From Allantophomopsis cytisporea (lineage: Eukaryota; Ascomycota; Leotiomycetes; Phacidiales; Phacidiaceae), in NCBI GenBank assembly GCA_024752435.1, contig CP103021.1, forward strand, positions 372,001 to 436,000: 64,000 nt of DNA, written 5' to 3'. Shown here piece by piece: positions 33,920-43,067 of this stretch. The notes beneath the pieces are model-generated. The model searched no databases, had not been told where the DNA came from, and was given only the letters and a program-made list of their open reading frames with translations. How positions within the stretch are numbered: the stretch's first letter is position 1; every line of letters starts with the position of its first letter. The translations under genes and the position numbers were made by a program.

Positions 33920-34816
33920 ATGGCCGCCAAAACAGAAGCACAAGAAGAATTCGACAATCTATTCAAAGACCAGGGTAATAATTCCAAGTCCCACCCCGAA
34001 GACGAACACGACTCCGCTCACGAAGACGACGAACTCTCCGAAGAAGCACAACACAACGCAAAGGGTGTTGAAGACGATATGATGCTCGACATGCGCGACA
34101 ACTACTCCAGCTACAAGCTGCCTCCCTCCTCTTTCGACTCGGGTCGCACCACTGGTGTCAAGGGTGTTATTGCCGATGCGAGAAGCTACGAGCAGGCCAA
34201 GAAGAGCAACTGGAGATCGCGAAGCAAGAGCTTGGGCAAGAGCGCTGCCAACAGGATTGGTAACATTGGTTACTCCAAGGAGAGAAGGGCCAGCGCTGAG
34301 AGCGATGAGGACGAAGAGTTCTTGGAGAGATGGAGAGAGACTAGACGTCAAGAGATCGAGAAGGAGGGAAACGATATCAGAAATAGACGGACCAGCCCCA
34401 GTGTGAGACGCTATGGGCGCTTTGATGAGGTGGATGCTTTGGGCTACCTGGATTCTATTGAGAAGGTTGGAAGAGAGACGGTGGTTTGTGTGTTCGTCTA
34501 CGACTCAGAGGTTTGTAACTCCTTTCTTGTATAACTATATGCTGTGCTGTGCTAACTAGTGCAACAGTGTGGGGTCAGTCAAGTCATCGAGGCCGCCCTC
34601 ACCCCCCTGGTCGCCGCTCATCCCGCCGTTCACTTCGTCAAGGTCCACTACGATGAGATCGAGTTCGATAATGCCGGTGTCCCAGCTATCCTCGCATACA
34701 AGAACCAAGGCGACCTCTTCGCTAACCTCACCTACATCATCGACCAAATACCTGAGAACACGGAGTTTGACACCGATGCCCTCAAAACCGTTCTCAAGAA
34801 GAACCTCATCCTTTGA
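33920..34816 (+). CDS. Phosducin-like protein (PhLP1/BDM-1 type), G beta-gamma chaperone
   Basis: Two exons, 33920-34510 and 34568-34816, encode 279 aa; the 57-nt intron has a GTTTGT donor and GCAACAG acceptor. The acidic N-terminal third (DEHDSAHEDDELSEEAQ) precedes a helical region and a thioredoxin-like C-terminal domain running from GRFDEVDALGYLDSIEKV through VVCVFVYDSECGVSQVIEAA to VPAILAYKNQGDLFANL. This is the phosducin fold without a redox CxxC. In Cryphonectria the homologue bdm-1 is needed to accumulate G beta, and yeast and animal PhLP1 proteins work with the CCT chaperonin to assemble G beta-gamma. The first such partner gene, G beta, lies on the same strand 4.9 kb upstream. Identity is firm for the family. 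Class I (PhLP1) rather than class II/III is my judgement. Confidence 0.9.
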
Positions 34817-35445
34817 GAGTGATGCTTCCAAAAAGAAAAACTAGGACAGTTCACAGGTGAACTACGTTGATATGCTCATGAGTATACATATACCGGCCTG
34901 CAACGACGCGGGCACGGATTGGGTTTTGCAATCATTACTGGATGCGTATGAATTCGATGTTTGGTCTAAAGGGGGAAATCGGTGATATGCCTTCCCTAAC
35001 ACCTCCTGTGTCTGGAATGGAACAGGGTACTCGTTTTCTTTTCTTTTGTTTTTGTCTTTTGTCTGCATGGCCACCTTGGCAAGGGTTAGGTCCCGGGAGC
35101 GGGCGTTACGATGGTGTTGATTGATATTTGCTCTGACTAGATACTGCTTATGTAGACTGTGTTGAGGACGTCTATGATGACGAGAAAGAATCACGACTTT
35201 CCAAAACTATTCCTTGGCTTGCTCAGCTTGCTTTCTGTTGAAATGACTTTTTGTCTTGAGTGAGCATTAGACTATGTACATGAAGAAACTTTCGTCATCA
35301 AGAGTAAATAACATCTTAGCGTTCGCTCTGTCAATGCATATGAACCATCACACCTCCTCGCCTGCCTCAAGACTTAATTGTGCTATCGCACGTCTTCCGA
35401 GCGACTCTGACGTCAGATTGGGATAAGATCAGAGACAGGCCTTGT

Positions 35446-35888
35446 TCACCTCGATCTCAATTCTTTGTCCTCATCGTACTCGGGCAGTCCATCCACACTG
35501 GGATTTTCGAATACAAGGCCATCGACGAATAAGCTCCCTCGATTGCCCCCGCCTTCCAAACCCATCGTTCTCATAGGTAGAGACCATGTTGGGCTGACCT
35601 CGCTAATTCCAAAAATCCCATATTGGGCTCCGGCGTGTCTCTTCTGGGATCTGCAGTTCGAGGTGCGGAGGATTGTGCGGTTTCTTAATTTGATACGGGT
35701 TTGGTGCGATTGCAAGCATTTATTGTAGACTCTATACGGCCTTTTTCCGGGTGGGAAATGGGGGTTCTACAGCTGATAGTGATGATGCTCGTAAAGTAGG
35801 GCTTTCTTGTACTACGTAAGGAAGACTGAGGCTCTTGGGGGATATTGCCAAGAGTGCTGGATCCTACGGAGATGAGCTCCGAGGCCAT
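35446..35888 (-). CDS. Possible small or decayed gene, unknown product
   Basis: An ATG at 35888 opens a frame starting MASELISVGSSTLGNIPQEP that runs to a stop at 35685. A GTATCA...CTGCAG pair would make a 46-nt intron and continue to a RRSPIWDFWN end. Alternatively, another frame (to 35446) continues as VDGLVFENPSVDGLPEYDED with protein-like composition. The coding signal jumps frame at about 35690-35620 without a clean splice that joins all of it. This suggests either a short spliced gene or a frame-broken relic. I recognise no family. Confidence 0.3.
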
Positions 35889-35906
35889 TTTCGTCTTGTG
35901 AAATGC

Positions 35907-36224
35907 CTATGATCGATATCGGTGGATTATGGTTGCGACCTGTGGTTTTGAGAAGCGTTTTCTGTCAGTCATTGGAATCCCAGCTTGGCTATCAAGGTTT
36001 CGAGCTTGGTCCTCATATTTTAATTCCCGTATTTGCGAATTCGTTTCGATTGCTGCGATTATCACCTTGTGCAAGACGAGCTCGTCACATGTCAATGGCC
36101 GTAGTATGTTCAAGAACTCCTGGAGAAACTGAGGATTGTATTCGAGTCTTATGTTCAGGAGCCATTCTTGGACCAGATATTTATATATCTCCAACACTGC
36201 CAGAGATGTAAGTCGAGAAGGCAT
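35907..36224 (-). CDS. Uncharacterised 105-codon ORF
   Basis: The frame opens at an ATG (36224) and ends at 35907, just 18 bp before the ATG of the next frame on the same strand. The product (MPSRLTSLAVLEIYKYLVQ...) has a helical, Leu/Ile/Glu-rich composition that is more protein-like than the overlapping plus-strand frames. No domain is recognised. It could be an exon of the same locus as 35446-35888 or a chance ORF. Confidence 0.25.
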   Translation of the reverse strand: MPSRLTSLAVLEIYKYLVQEWLLNIRLEYNPQFLQEFLNILRPLTCDELVLHKVIIAAIETNSQIRELKYEDQARNLDSQAGIPMTDRKRFSKPQVATIIHRYRS

Positions 36225-36335
36225 CGAAGCTGACTGTTTGCTTTGTTTGCGTATGTCTTGTGTATTATCGCATATTCATACGTAGTATCGGAATAAGTCC
36301 ATTTCGCAATGCTAAGCGAGTCGAGTCAATTCCAT

Positions 36336-36470
36336 GTCTCCCCTCCATCCTTTCCAAGACGAAACGATTATCGTGCAGTTACCTGCATAAACAAATGATA
36401 CAAATGCATCATCTGAATATCCCAACTTATAGAACATAAAATCGTTATAGAAATTAAACCATCGTGATCT
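36336..36470. repeat. Diverged direct repeat, copy 1
   Basis: About 135 bp that align end to end, with scattered substitutions and small indels, to 36646-36782. Shared anchors include TCTCCCC...TCCA, CGCAGTTACCT/CGTGCAGTTACCT, TATA(G/A)AACAT...AA(A)TCG, ACAGAAA/ATAGAAAT and CATCGTG. It is non-coding and lies upstream of the 37130 gene. Confidence 0.75.
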
Positions 36471-36645
36471 GTTCAAAGCCTCCGGCACGACAATCTCTAT
36501 AAAGGCCGTAGAAGTTGTGTTCTCTATCACTCTTAGTCGCTCTGGTGCTCTCCCTCTTTATCTTAGTGGGCGATAAGGCTTCCAATCAGTTTCCCCCGCA
36601 TGACTAGAGTAAGGATGGTTGGTAGCTTCAGGCCTCCACCTCCAC

Positions 36646-36782
36646 CTACATCTCCCCCTCCACCCTTTCAAAGATCAAAACCATCATCGCGCAGTTACCT
36701 CCGTTGACACCCAAACAACTGTACATTCTGAGCTCTCTTCTTATAAAACATCAAGTCGCTACAGAAACAAATTCATCGTGCT
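36646..36782. repeat. Diverged direct repeat, copy 2
   Basis: This copy is offset about 312 bp from the first, in the same orientation. Several differences are C/T transitions (cgcgcag versus cgtgcag, cgctacag versus cgttatag). It is close enough to the 37130 ATG (about 350 bp) to lie in the promoter or a 5' UTR. Confidence 0.75.
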
Positions 36783-37129
36783 TTTTTGATACCACTCTCT
36801 AACACAACACCGTGTGAATTCGGCCGACACCTGACCTGTTTGACTTGCCTGACGGACGCCCTCCGCTCGCACCCGATTGCCTACCTACCTACCTTGCCTT
36901 GCCTTGTTGGACACCAAGGAGGAATAGGCAGTAACGCACCTTGGGAATTCTGGTTCTGGTTCAGCTAAAAGGTATCCTCTCACTTCTATACTATACTCCG
37001 ACCATCTCGAAGCATCCTCTCTTTTTTGCATGTCCTTGACCTTGACCTACTACTTGTGTACTTTACTGCTGTTCGGAGTGCTCCCGACCTTATTTGAGAC
37101 ATGTCATAAGCAACACAACCGTTACTAAT

Positions 37130-39805
37130 ATGACGACTCCCAGTGAATCACCTTCACTTTCAAAGACAATAGCCACCAAACCCACTGCCTCAACCGAAAC
37201 GATATTACGATTTCCAACTGCTGTGATTGATTACCGTCTCGGTGATCTGGTTCAGCACGAACTTACGGAGAGTATGACGCTCTCGGATAACCGCACTATC
37301 GATGAAGGACTCCCATTTCCCGACAACATGGCTCCACGAAGTGAGAGCCCTTCGGATCTCGATGAGTCGGGTTACGAGATGATCGATACCGATGTCGACA
37401 GTCGAGACGACGCCGCCACCGAATCTATAGCTTCTACCGACTGCGGACGATCAGATGATATTGCTAGCCTGGCTGATACGGAGGAGCAGACTGATGATGA
37501 GGAAGCTAGTGCGGATGGAGATGCGGATACCCATGAAGGCATCCCCGCTTACGATGGTCTTGACGAACCTTCTGAGACTCCAACTCTTCATCACAGTACA
37601 AATAGCTTTCTGGATGAGGTCGAGAAACCTATCACTCGATCGATCGAGTTCGAGGAACCCGAGAACTTCGGTGCGGAGAATGTCTCGGTCAAGCATACTA
37701 TCGCGGACTTCAGTGAAGAGCGGAGTGCACAAATCATCTTGGATATGAAGCTCAAGACTGATCAGAAGCACTTGATGGCTACTATTCATCAGACTATGAC
37801 GAAGCAAGGTCTGTCGACCAAGGAACCCCTTCGAATTCTGTATATCGGCAGCCATTCTGCAAAGCAAGACATCATCCACAAGATTGCCAGCTCCGTTACT
37901 GCCTCCATCAATGGAGATTCGAATATTCGAAAGCATTCACAGGTCTATAACGTTGTGCCAGTTTCTGCTTTTGGCTCCGATGAGACGCCTGAGATCGAGC
38001 TCATGCACTCCTCTGGCTACCAAATTCAAGTTGAGGATTGCATTAGTGTAACTCAGCTGAGGGACGCTGCGTTCTCGGGTTCTCCATCGGCTATTACCAT
38101 CCACACTGAGGGGGGAGGGTTGTATACCTCCTGGCCAAAGAAGTCCGGACCAGGATACGAGATCAATCCCCAGGGCTGTGTACGCCCACAAATTGCTTTG
38201 ATTTACTGCTCCGATACAGACACCGATCTTCAAAGACGTGATATAGCACTCGCTAGAACGTTCATGAGCCGCCACAATATCCCTTCGATTGTCATATCGC
38301 ATCGCCAATCCTTCAACAAGTCCGTTCCGCCAATGGTTCTGGATCCACATGCTATCCACATGTGTTTGGAGTCTCGGGATCCGAGAGGTTCGGGATATAT
38401 CATTCACCAGAGACTGCCAATTGATCTTACATCCTTCCTTAATCTCGATGCTCGACAAATGAACAGGAATTTGGCTTACCTTACGGGATTACATGAAAAG
38501 GCAAGGCCTATCGCCTCTGTTCAAAGTCGCCCAAAGCTTCCTCAGCGAAAGTCATGGACTTACACGGAAAAGCCACGTTCTATCCGCGAGGAGATCTTAG
38601 AAAAGCTGCGAGCAGTTATGAATCCAAGAGGCCTTGTGCCTGTTGTTGGTCTACTTATTTTCTTGGGACTCTACTCCTCAAGTAATCTAAGTGCATACAT
38701 ACGCTCTCATTCTGTACCTTCGGTGTCGATCAATGGAAGTTCTGGCGGTCATATGACGGTACATGTAGCTACTTCTGGTGATGCTTCATCGGTCTCTTCT
38801 TCAGCTGCCTTTACGCAGACAGCTGTTTCTACGAAAACGAAGACCATTACTGTTATCGAGTCGAAACACCCAGGTCCAAACAGTTTGATTCCTTTCGTGG
38901 ACTTTAAGAAGCTCACGGATACCGTACATAACCTTGCTTTACCTGCTGTCAACAAATCTGCAACATGTTCAGCTGAAGTGATTGATAGCCACAAGATCTT
39001 GATGCGTATCCCCTCAGACATCAAGCTCAACTGGATCACCAAAGGTGATATGTTCATCAACCTGACGAGACGAGGCCAGTCAATCCTCGTCGAGAACGCC
39101 TACAGCTCTCCAGATGGTCTCATTCTCGAAGTACCAAAAGAAGAAGCTTACGGCCTCTTCAACGTATCCGTCACCACAACCAAGAAGCCTAAGATAAACT
39201 CGACCTTCCAAGTCGACTTCGGCTACAACGTGCAAAACGTCTTTGACAAGCTCGCCTACATGTTCCGTTCAGATATACTCGACGCCGAGCAAGCACTCCG
39301 AGCAAGTCTTTCAAACGTTAACAACCAAGCTGGTGCCCTCAAGTCCACCCTCTTCACCCACTGGCAAAAGTTCCAAGACGCCGCTTCGCAGGCCGCCAAT
39401 AAGTCTACCTCTACAACCGACTACCTGACCGCTCTCGCCAAAGCTGCCTCCTTCGATGTTGCAAAGCACTCGGCCATCTTGACCCGCGACATCTCGCATC
39501 ACCTTTCCGAGACGCAAAAGTCTTTCGCGAACTCCTCTCAGCTCCAGAAGGCACGCTCTGCGGTTGATGAAGCACTTTTCCGCGCGCAGGTTGGCTCAAA
39601 ACTCTATTGGCTGCGTCTTCAGGGCCGCGAGCAGGAATTCCATGAGTATAAGAGCAGGGCAGCAGCTGCGCAGAAGAAACTGCGCGCCGAGAAGGAGAGA
39701 AAGGGCAAGTGCGATCGAAAGGCACGTGTGGCGGAACGCAAGGCCAGGATTGCGGAGCGGAAGGCGAGGAAGGATGCTAGAAAGGAGAGGAAGGGGAGGC
39801 CTTGA
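37130..39805 (+). CDS. Single-span membrane protein of unknown function, 891 aa
   Basis: An intronless frame from the first in-frame ATG (37130) to TGA (39805) encodes 891 aa. Residues 1-170 are acidic and disordered (ESGYEMIDTDVDSRDD and a DDEEASADGDADT run). Residues about 195-480 form a folded region of alternating strands and helices (PLRILYIGSHSAKQDIIHK, PQIALIYCSDTDTDLQRRD, IPSIVISH), suggesting an alpha/beta domain. A single hydrophobic helix follows at about 502-520 (LVPVVGLLIFLGLYSSSN). Beyond it is a strand-rich region with several Asn-X-Ser/Thr sequons, then long helices and an extremely basic tail (AERKARIAERKARKDARKER). It resembles conserved but unnamed Pezizomycotina proteins. 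I know of no assigned function. Topology is uncertain, because the sequons favour a lumenal C-side but the basic tail favours the cytosol. Confidence 0.8.
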   Translation: MTTPSESPSLSKTIATKPTASTETILRFPTAVIDYRLGDLVQHELTESMTLSDNRTIDEGLPFPDNMAPRSESPSDLDESGYEMIDTDVDSRDDAATESIASTDCGRSDDIASLADTEEQTDDEEASADGDADTHEGIPAYDGLDEPSETPTLHHSTNSFLDEVEKPITRSIEFEEPENFGAENVSVKHTIADFSEERSAQIILDMKLKTDQKHLMATIHQTMTKQGLSTKEPLRILYIGSHSAKQDIIHKIASSVTASINGDSNIRKHSQVYNVVPVSAFGSDETPEIELMHSSGYQIQVEDCISVTQLRDAAFSGSPSAITIHTEGGGLYTSWPKKSGPGYEINPQGCVRPQIALIYCSDTDTDLQRRDIALARTFMSRHNIPSIVISHRQSFNKSVPPMVLDPHAIHMCLESRDPRGSGYIIHQRLPIDLTSFLNLDARQMNRNLAYLTGLHEKARPIASVQSRPKLPQRKSWTYTEKPRSIREEILEKLRAVMNPRGLVPVVGLLIFLGLYSSSNLSAYIRSHSVPSVSINGSSGGHMTVHVATSGDASSVSSSAAFTQTAVSTKTKTITVIESKHPGPNSLIPFVDFKKLTDTVHNLALPAVNKSATCSAEVIDSHKILMRIPSDIKLNWITKGDMFINLTRRGQSILVENAYSSPDGLILEVPKEEAYGLFNVSVTTTKKPKINSTFQVDFGYNVQNVFDKLAYMFRSDILDAEQALRASLSNVNNQAGALKSTLFTHWQKFQDAASQAANKSTSTTDYLTALAKAASFDVAKHSAILTRDISHHLSETQKSFANSSQLQKARSAVDEALFRAQVGSKLYWLRLQGREQEFHEYKSRAAAAQKKLRAEKERKGKCDRKARVAERKARIAERKARKDARKERKGRP

Positions 39806-40900
39806 TTCATTGGCTTCTGACTTGACTTACTACGCAGATTGGGATGGGGCGTTCTTGGATGGGGAAGACTGATATAGCTGGGTTTCACTTTGGGGGGCGT
39901 GTTGTACTGTCTTTTTTCATTTGTGATTTTGCTTTTTCTGCGCCGGCAAATTGGTAGGCAAGCTCGTCTCTGACTTCAATTGTCATCACTGTGTCTCTGC
40001 AGCAGTGTCGATATCGATGTGCTTTAGCTAGTGTGAATACTGGACATGCTCGTGTTGTCCGGTGGATGTGTACAGATGGATATTCTGCAATTTTCTCAGT
40101 TGATTCTGACTATGCTGTGAGAGGATGGTATGACTGTGATATTGACACTGTGATTGATGTGATACAGTTGAGTCGATGTGATAGGAACGCTATGATGTGT
40201 CTGAGAGGATACCTTAGGTAGGATATTCAGGCTATAACACAAGTAAGACATACCTACGTAGTAAGTTGTAGGCAGATGGCAGCCTTGCGTGGTGGGTGTC
40301 GTTCGCCCTGACTCTATCTTGGACTTATGATTGGAAGAGTGTCGAAGGGCATAGATTTGTTGTTTTCGGGCACATGCTTATAGAAGTTTGCTTGAAATTG
40401 GGCTAGGATATCCAGATTGATATGGATGTTTCTACATCATGTTGAAAGTGAAGAGCTACTCAATAATAAGTCTGAGTGGTACGATGTGGCTTTATGAGGA
40501 TACAGGTAAAAACAATGCATGACATGAACTGTTATATTCTGGTATTTTGATTGATATTTAAGTGACTGTCGCTGGTTTGCACCCCTGAAGCACCGAAGCT
40601 CACAAGCTAAATTTCAATGAGTTGGCTCGTTGATGGCCACTCTCACTAGCGTGGAAATTCGTTTAGGCCCACAACAAGAACCGTGAGGCAGCTCCAGGTA
40701 ATAGCGGAACCCCTCCATCACCCAAACGACCGAAAGATCTCGAGCATTTCTTTCGACCACTGCAAAACAACATCGAACCTCGCAAAACCGACATACAATA
40801 ATCTCTCTCGATTTTTGTACTACCCTTCGCTTGTGAAGCTTCCATTCTCTCTCTCACATTCGTCCTAAAGAAGAGTTTATTCTCCAACACGCCCGCCATC
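39806..40900. other. Intergenic region upstream of the RanBP1 gene
   Basis: About 1.1 kb: the 3' UTR of the membrane-protein gene, then non-coding DNA. The last 200 bp (TCTCTCTCGA, CATTCTCTCTCTCACATTCG) are pyrimidine-rich like a leader of an abundant transcript. No gene or repeat array is seen. Confidence 0.5.
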
Positions 40901-41898
40901 ATGTCTGACGCTACTGGTCCAGTCCCTGTCCCAGAGGAAAAGACTGTTCCTCCAACCAACGAGCCAAAGCTCGCTGAGACCGAGACCAAGTTGGCCACTG
41001 AGCCAGAGTCCGTTAAGAAGACCGACGAGCCCAAGGTATGTTTTGACGCTCTATATCCGCCCGCATAGTGACGGAGCAGCTGATAGTGGGGTTTTGTTTA
41101 CAATGCAGACTGTTACTGAGCAGGCTACCAACATTGCTTCCTCTGCTGCTAGCACCGTCACCGCTGCCGCTGCTGGTGTTTCTGACAATGTCTTCTCCAT
41201 GTTCGGTGGTGGCGCTAAGAAGGAGAAGGTCGAGGATGAGGATCGTGGCGACAACAGCGGCTCTGCTAAGGCCCAGAAGGAGGCTGCTGCTGAGGAGAAC
41301 CCAGAGGTATGAAAATCCTTTTCCCGACAAATTCCTTCCCAAGGATGTAAACCTGCTATCTCGAATTGATAGCAGACTACAACGGCATATTGAATATAGG
41401 ACATTTTGCTGACCAGGGCTATTTTGCGCTTTTTAGGATGAGGCTCCAGAGTCTGAGGACGTTCATTTTGAGCCAGTCATCCGCCTTACCGAGAAGGTTG
41501 ATGTCAAGACCAACGAGGAAGCTGAGGAGCAAACATTCAAGATGCGCGCCAAGCTCTTCAAGTTTGTGCGTGAGAGCAACGAGTGGAAGGAGCGTGGTAC
41601 CGGTGAGGTGCGCCTCTTGAAGCACAAGGAGAACGGCAAGACGCGCCTCGTCATGCGCCGCGACAAGACCCTCAAGGTCTGCGCCAACCACTACGTTGTT
41701 CCAGACATGAAGCTCTCTCCAAACGTTGGCTCTGACAGATCCTGGGTCTGGAACGCTGCTGCTGATGTCTCCGAGGGTGAGCCAGAGGCTCAAACTCTCG
41801 CTATCCGCTTCGCCAACTCCGAGAACGCAAACCTCTTCAAGGAGGCTTTCATCAAGGCCCAACAGGAGAACGAGGCCCTTTTCGCCAAGGCTACCTGA
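40901..41898 (+). CDS. YRB1: Ran-specific GTPase-activating protein cofactor RanBP1/Yrb1
   Basis: Exons 40901-41035, 41109-41306 and 41437-41898 give 264 aa. A disordered N-terminus, rich in Pro/Glu/Lys and Ala, precedes a Ran-binding domain of about 130 residues that starts HFEPVIRLTEKVDVKTNEE. It contains FKMRAKLFKFVRESNEWKER, GEVRLLKHKENGKTRLVMRR, LKVCANHYVVPDMKL and a WVWNAAADVSEGEP motif, all hallmarks of RanBP1. The protein binds Ran-GTP in the cytoplasm and helps RanGAP release export complexes. The Ala-rich, amphipathic linker (ASSAASTVTAAAAGVSD) falls in exon 2 and is variable between species. No C-terminal nuclear export signal is obvious after the domain. Confidence 0.95.
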
Positions 41899-43067
41899 AT
41901 TGCTTGATATGCTCTTTCCACCGCATCCTGCAGGTCCTCCCCTCATCTCGAGTCCTCCTTCGATCATGACGAATTCATGCGACGAACTTTTTCACCTCCC
42001 CTACAATAGCACAAATAGCACACAATAGCACAATACCATACCCTTTCCCCCCAAAATCAAAAACTTCACATTCGATCCCAGAACCCTCCGTTTAGTACAT
42101 TACTTTTCACGAACGTCATGATCAAGAAACTGCATGGTTTTCAAGCCCCGGAACCCTGAACCATCCTCCATTTACATTGTGTTTTTGTCTTTTCTTCAAA
42201 CTCCTGCTGAGTTGAAACTGCTAGGTGATCATAGTGCTGCTATGCTCTGCCTCGCTTGACTTGGTAATTCGGCGACGTGCGATGGGGTTTGAAAAGTGGA
42301 GGGTGGATTGTAGTTAGACTAGAAATCGAGACCACTTTCGATATTGAGTTGTGTTGATGATTGTGAATTTGTGCTGGCTTATGCTGTGATGCTTAAGGTT
42401 GAAGGAAAAGTTTCCTTGTATGATGGAGTTTGATTTTATTGATTCTGCATCTTGAATTCTTGAGAGGATAATACCTAAGTAGACTGCTACGACTGGCTAT
42501 TCAACAACCTAGGCAAATAAAGAGGCAAACATCTTTGGGGCATAAATGCTGAGTGTACTATACGTAATTCAAAAGGTACAGTTATGAAACAAGCAAGACA
42601 AGTACATCCGAGTATATTCAGTTACAGCGTATTATAGTTAAGAATGTAATAGAATTTCATTATAAACTTAAAGCTCCTCTGCGTATCCATTGAGATATAC
42701 ATGTGCCTTTTTGACATGTCATATTCTTACAAGAAGAACTGACACCCGTGTTCTTGCAGGTCGTGCGATGTGAGCCTCATAAAGCCCATTCACATAGGAT
42801 AACTTCCGCAGCACACTTTCCTATTTCATACCTCACAACACCACACATATAAAAATCTCCCTCTTCTGATCCTATCCGATTCTACCCACCCAAATTCTAC
42901 CCAAACCCTCACCGGAACAAAACCTTGCGTCACAATCTCACTATCCGAATATCAAACTCTCTGCACATCACGTGCTTTCAACGTTAAGCTTCCTGATAAA
43001 ATAATCGCCTTAGGCCACACAAAAAGAAGCCCCACCCCAAGCCAGTCTAAAGACCCAAGCGGCCGCA
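41899..43067. other. Intergenic region between RanBP1 and TAF14 genes
   Basis: This 1.2 kb holds the RanBP1 3' UTR (with an AATAGCACA repeat at 42005-42033) and the TAF14 upstream region. No frame is protein-like. A short ATAAAAATC element occurs near 42850, about 220 bp from the ATG. Confidence 0.5.

Larger units (their letters stand above)
34817..37129. other. 2.3 kb intergenic region with possible gene remnants and a duplication
   Basis: After the phosducin-like 3' UTR comes a stretch with three minus-strand frames (36224-35907, 35888-35685, 35715-35446), described separately, and a diverged direct duplication (36336-36470 and 36646-36782). The last 300 bp before the ATG at 37130 are pyrimidine-rich with tctcttttt and CCTACCTACCTTGCCTTGCC stretches, as in a 5' leader. 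I see no other gene. Confidence 0.45.

Noticed and set aside
36312..36530. 72-codon minus-strand ORF
   Set aside because: It covers copy 1 of the diverged direct repeat and is not open in copy 2 to a comparable extent; treated as non-coding.
36336..36782. RIP (repeat-induced point mutation) as the cause of the C/T differences between the two repeat copies
   Set aside because: The copies are far shorter than RIP usually targets and transversions and indels are also present; ordinary divergence is enough.
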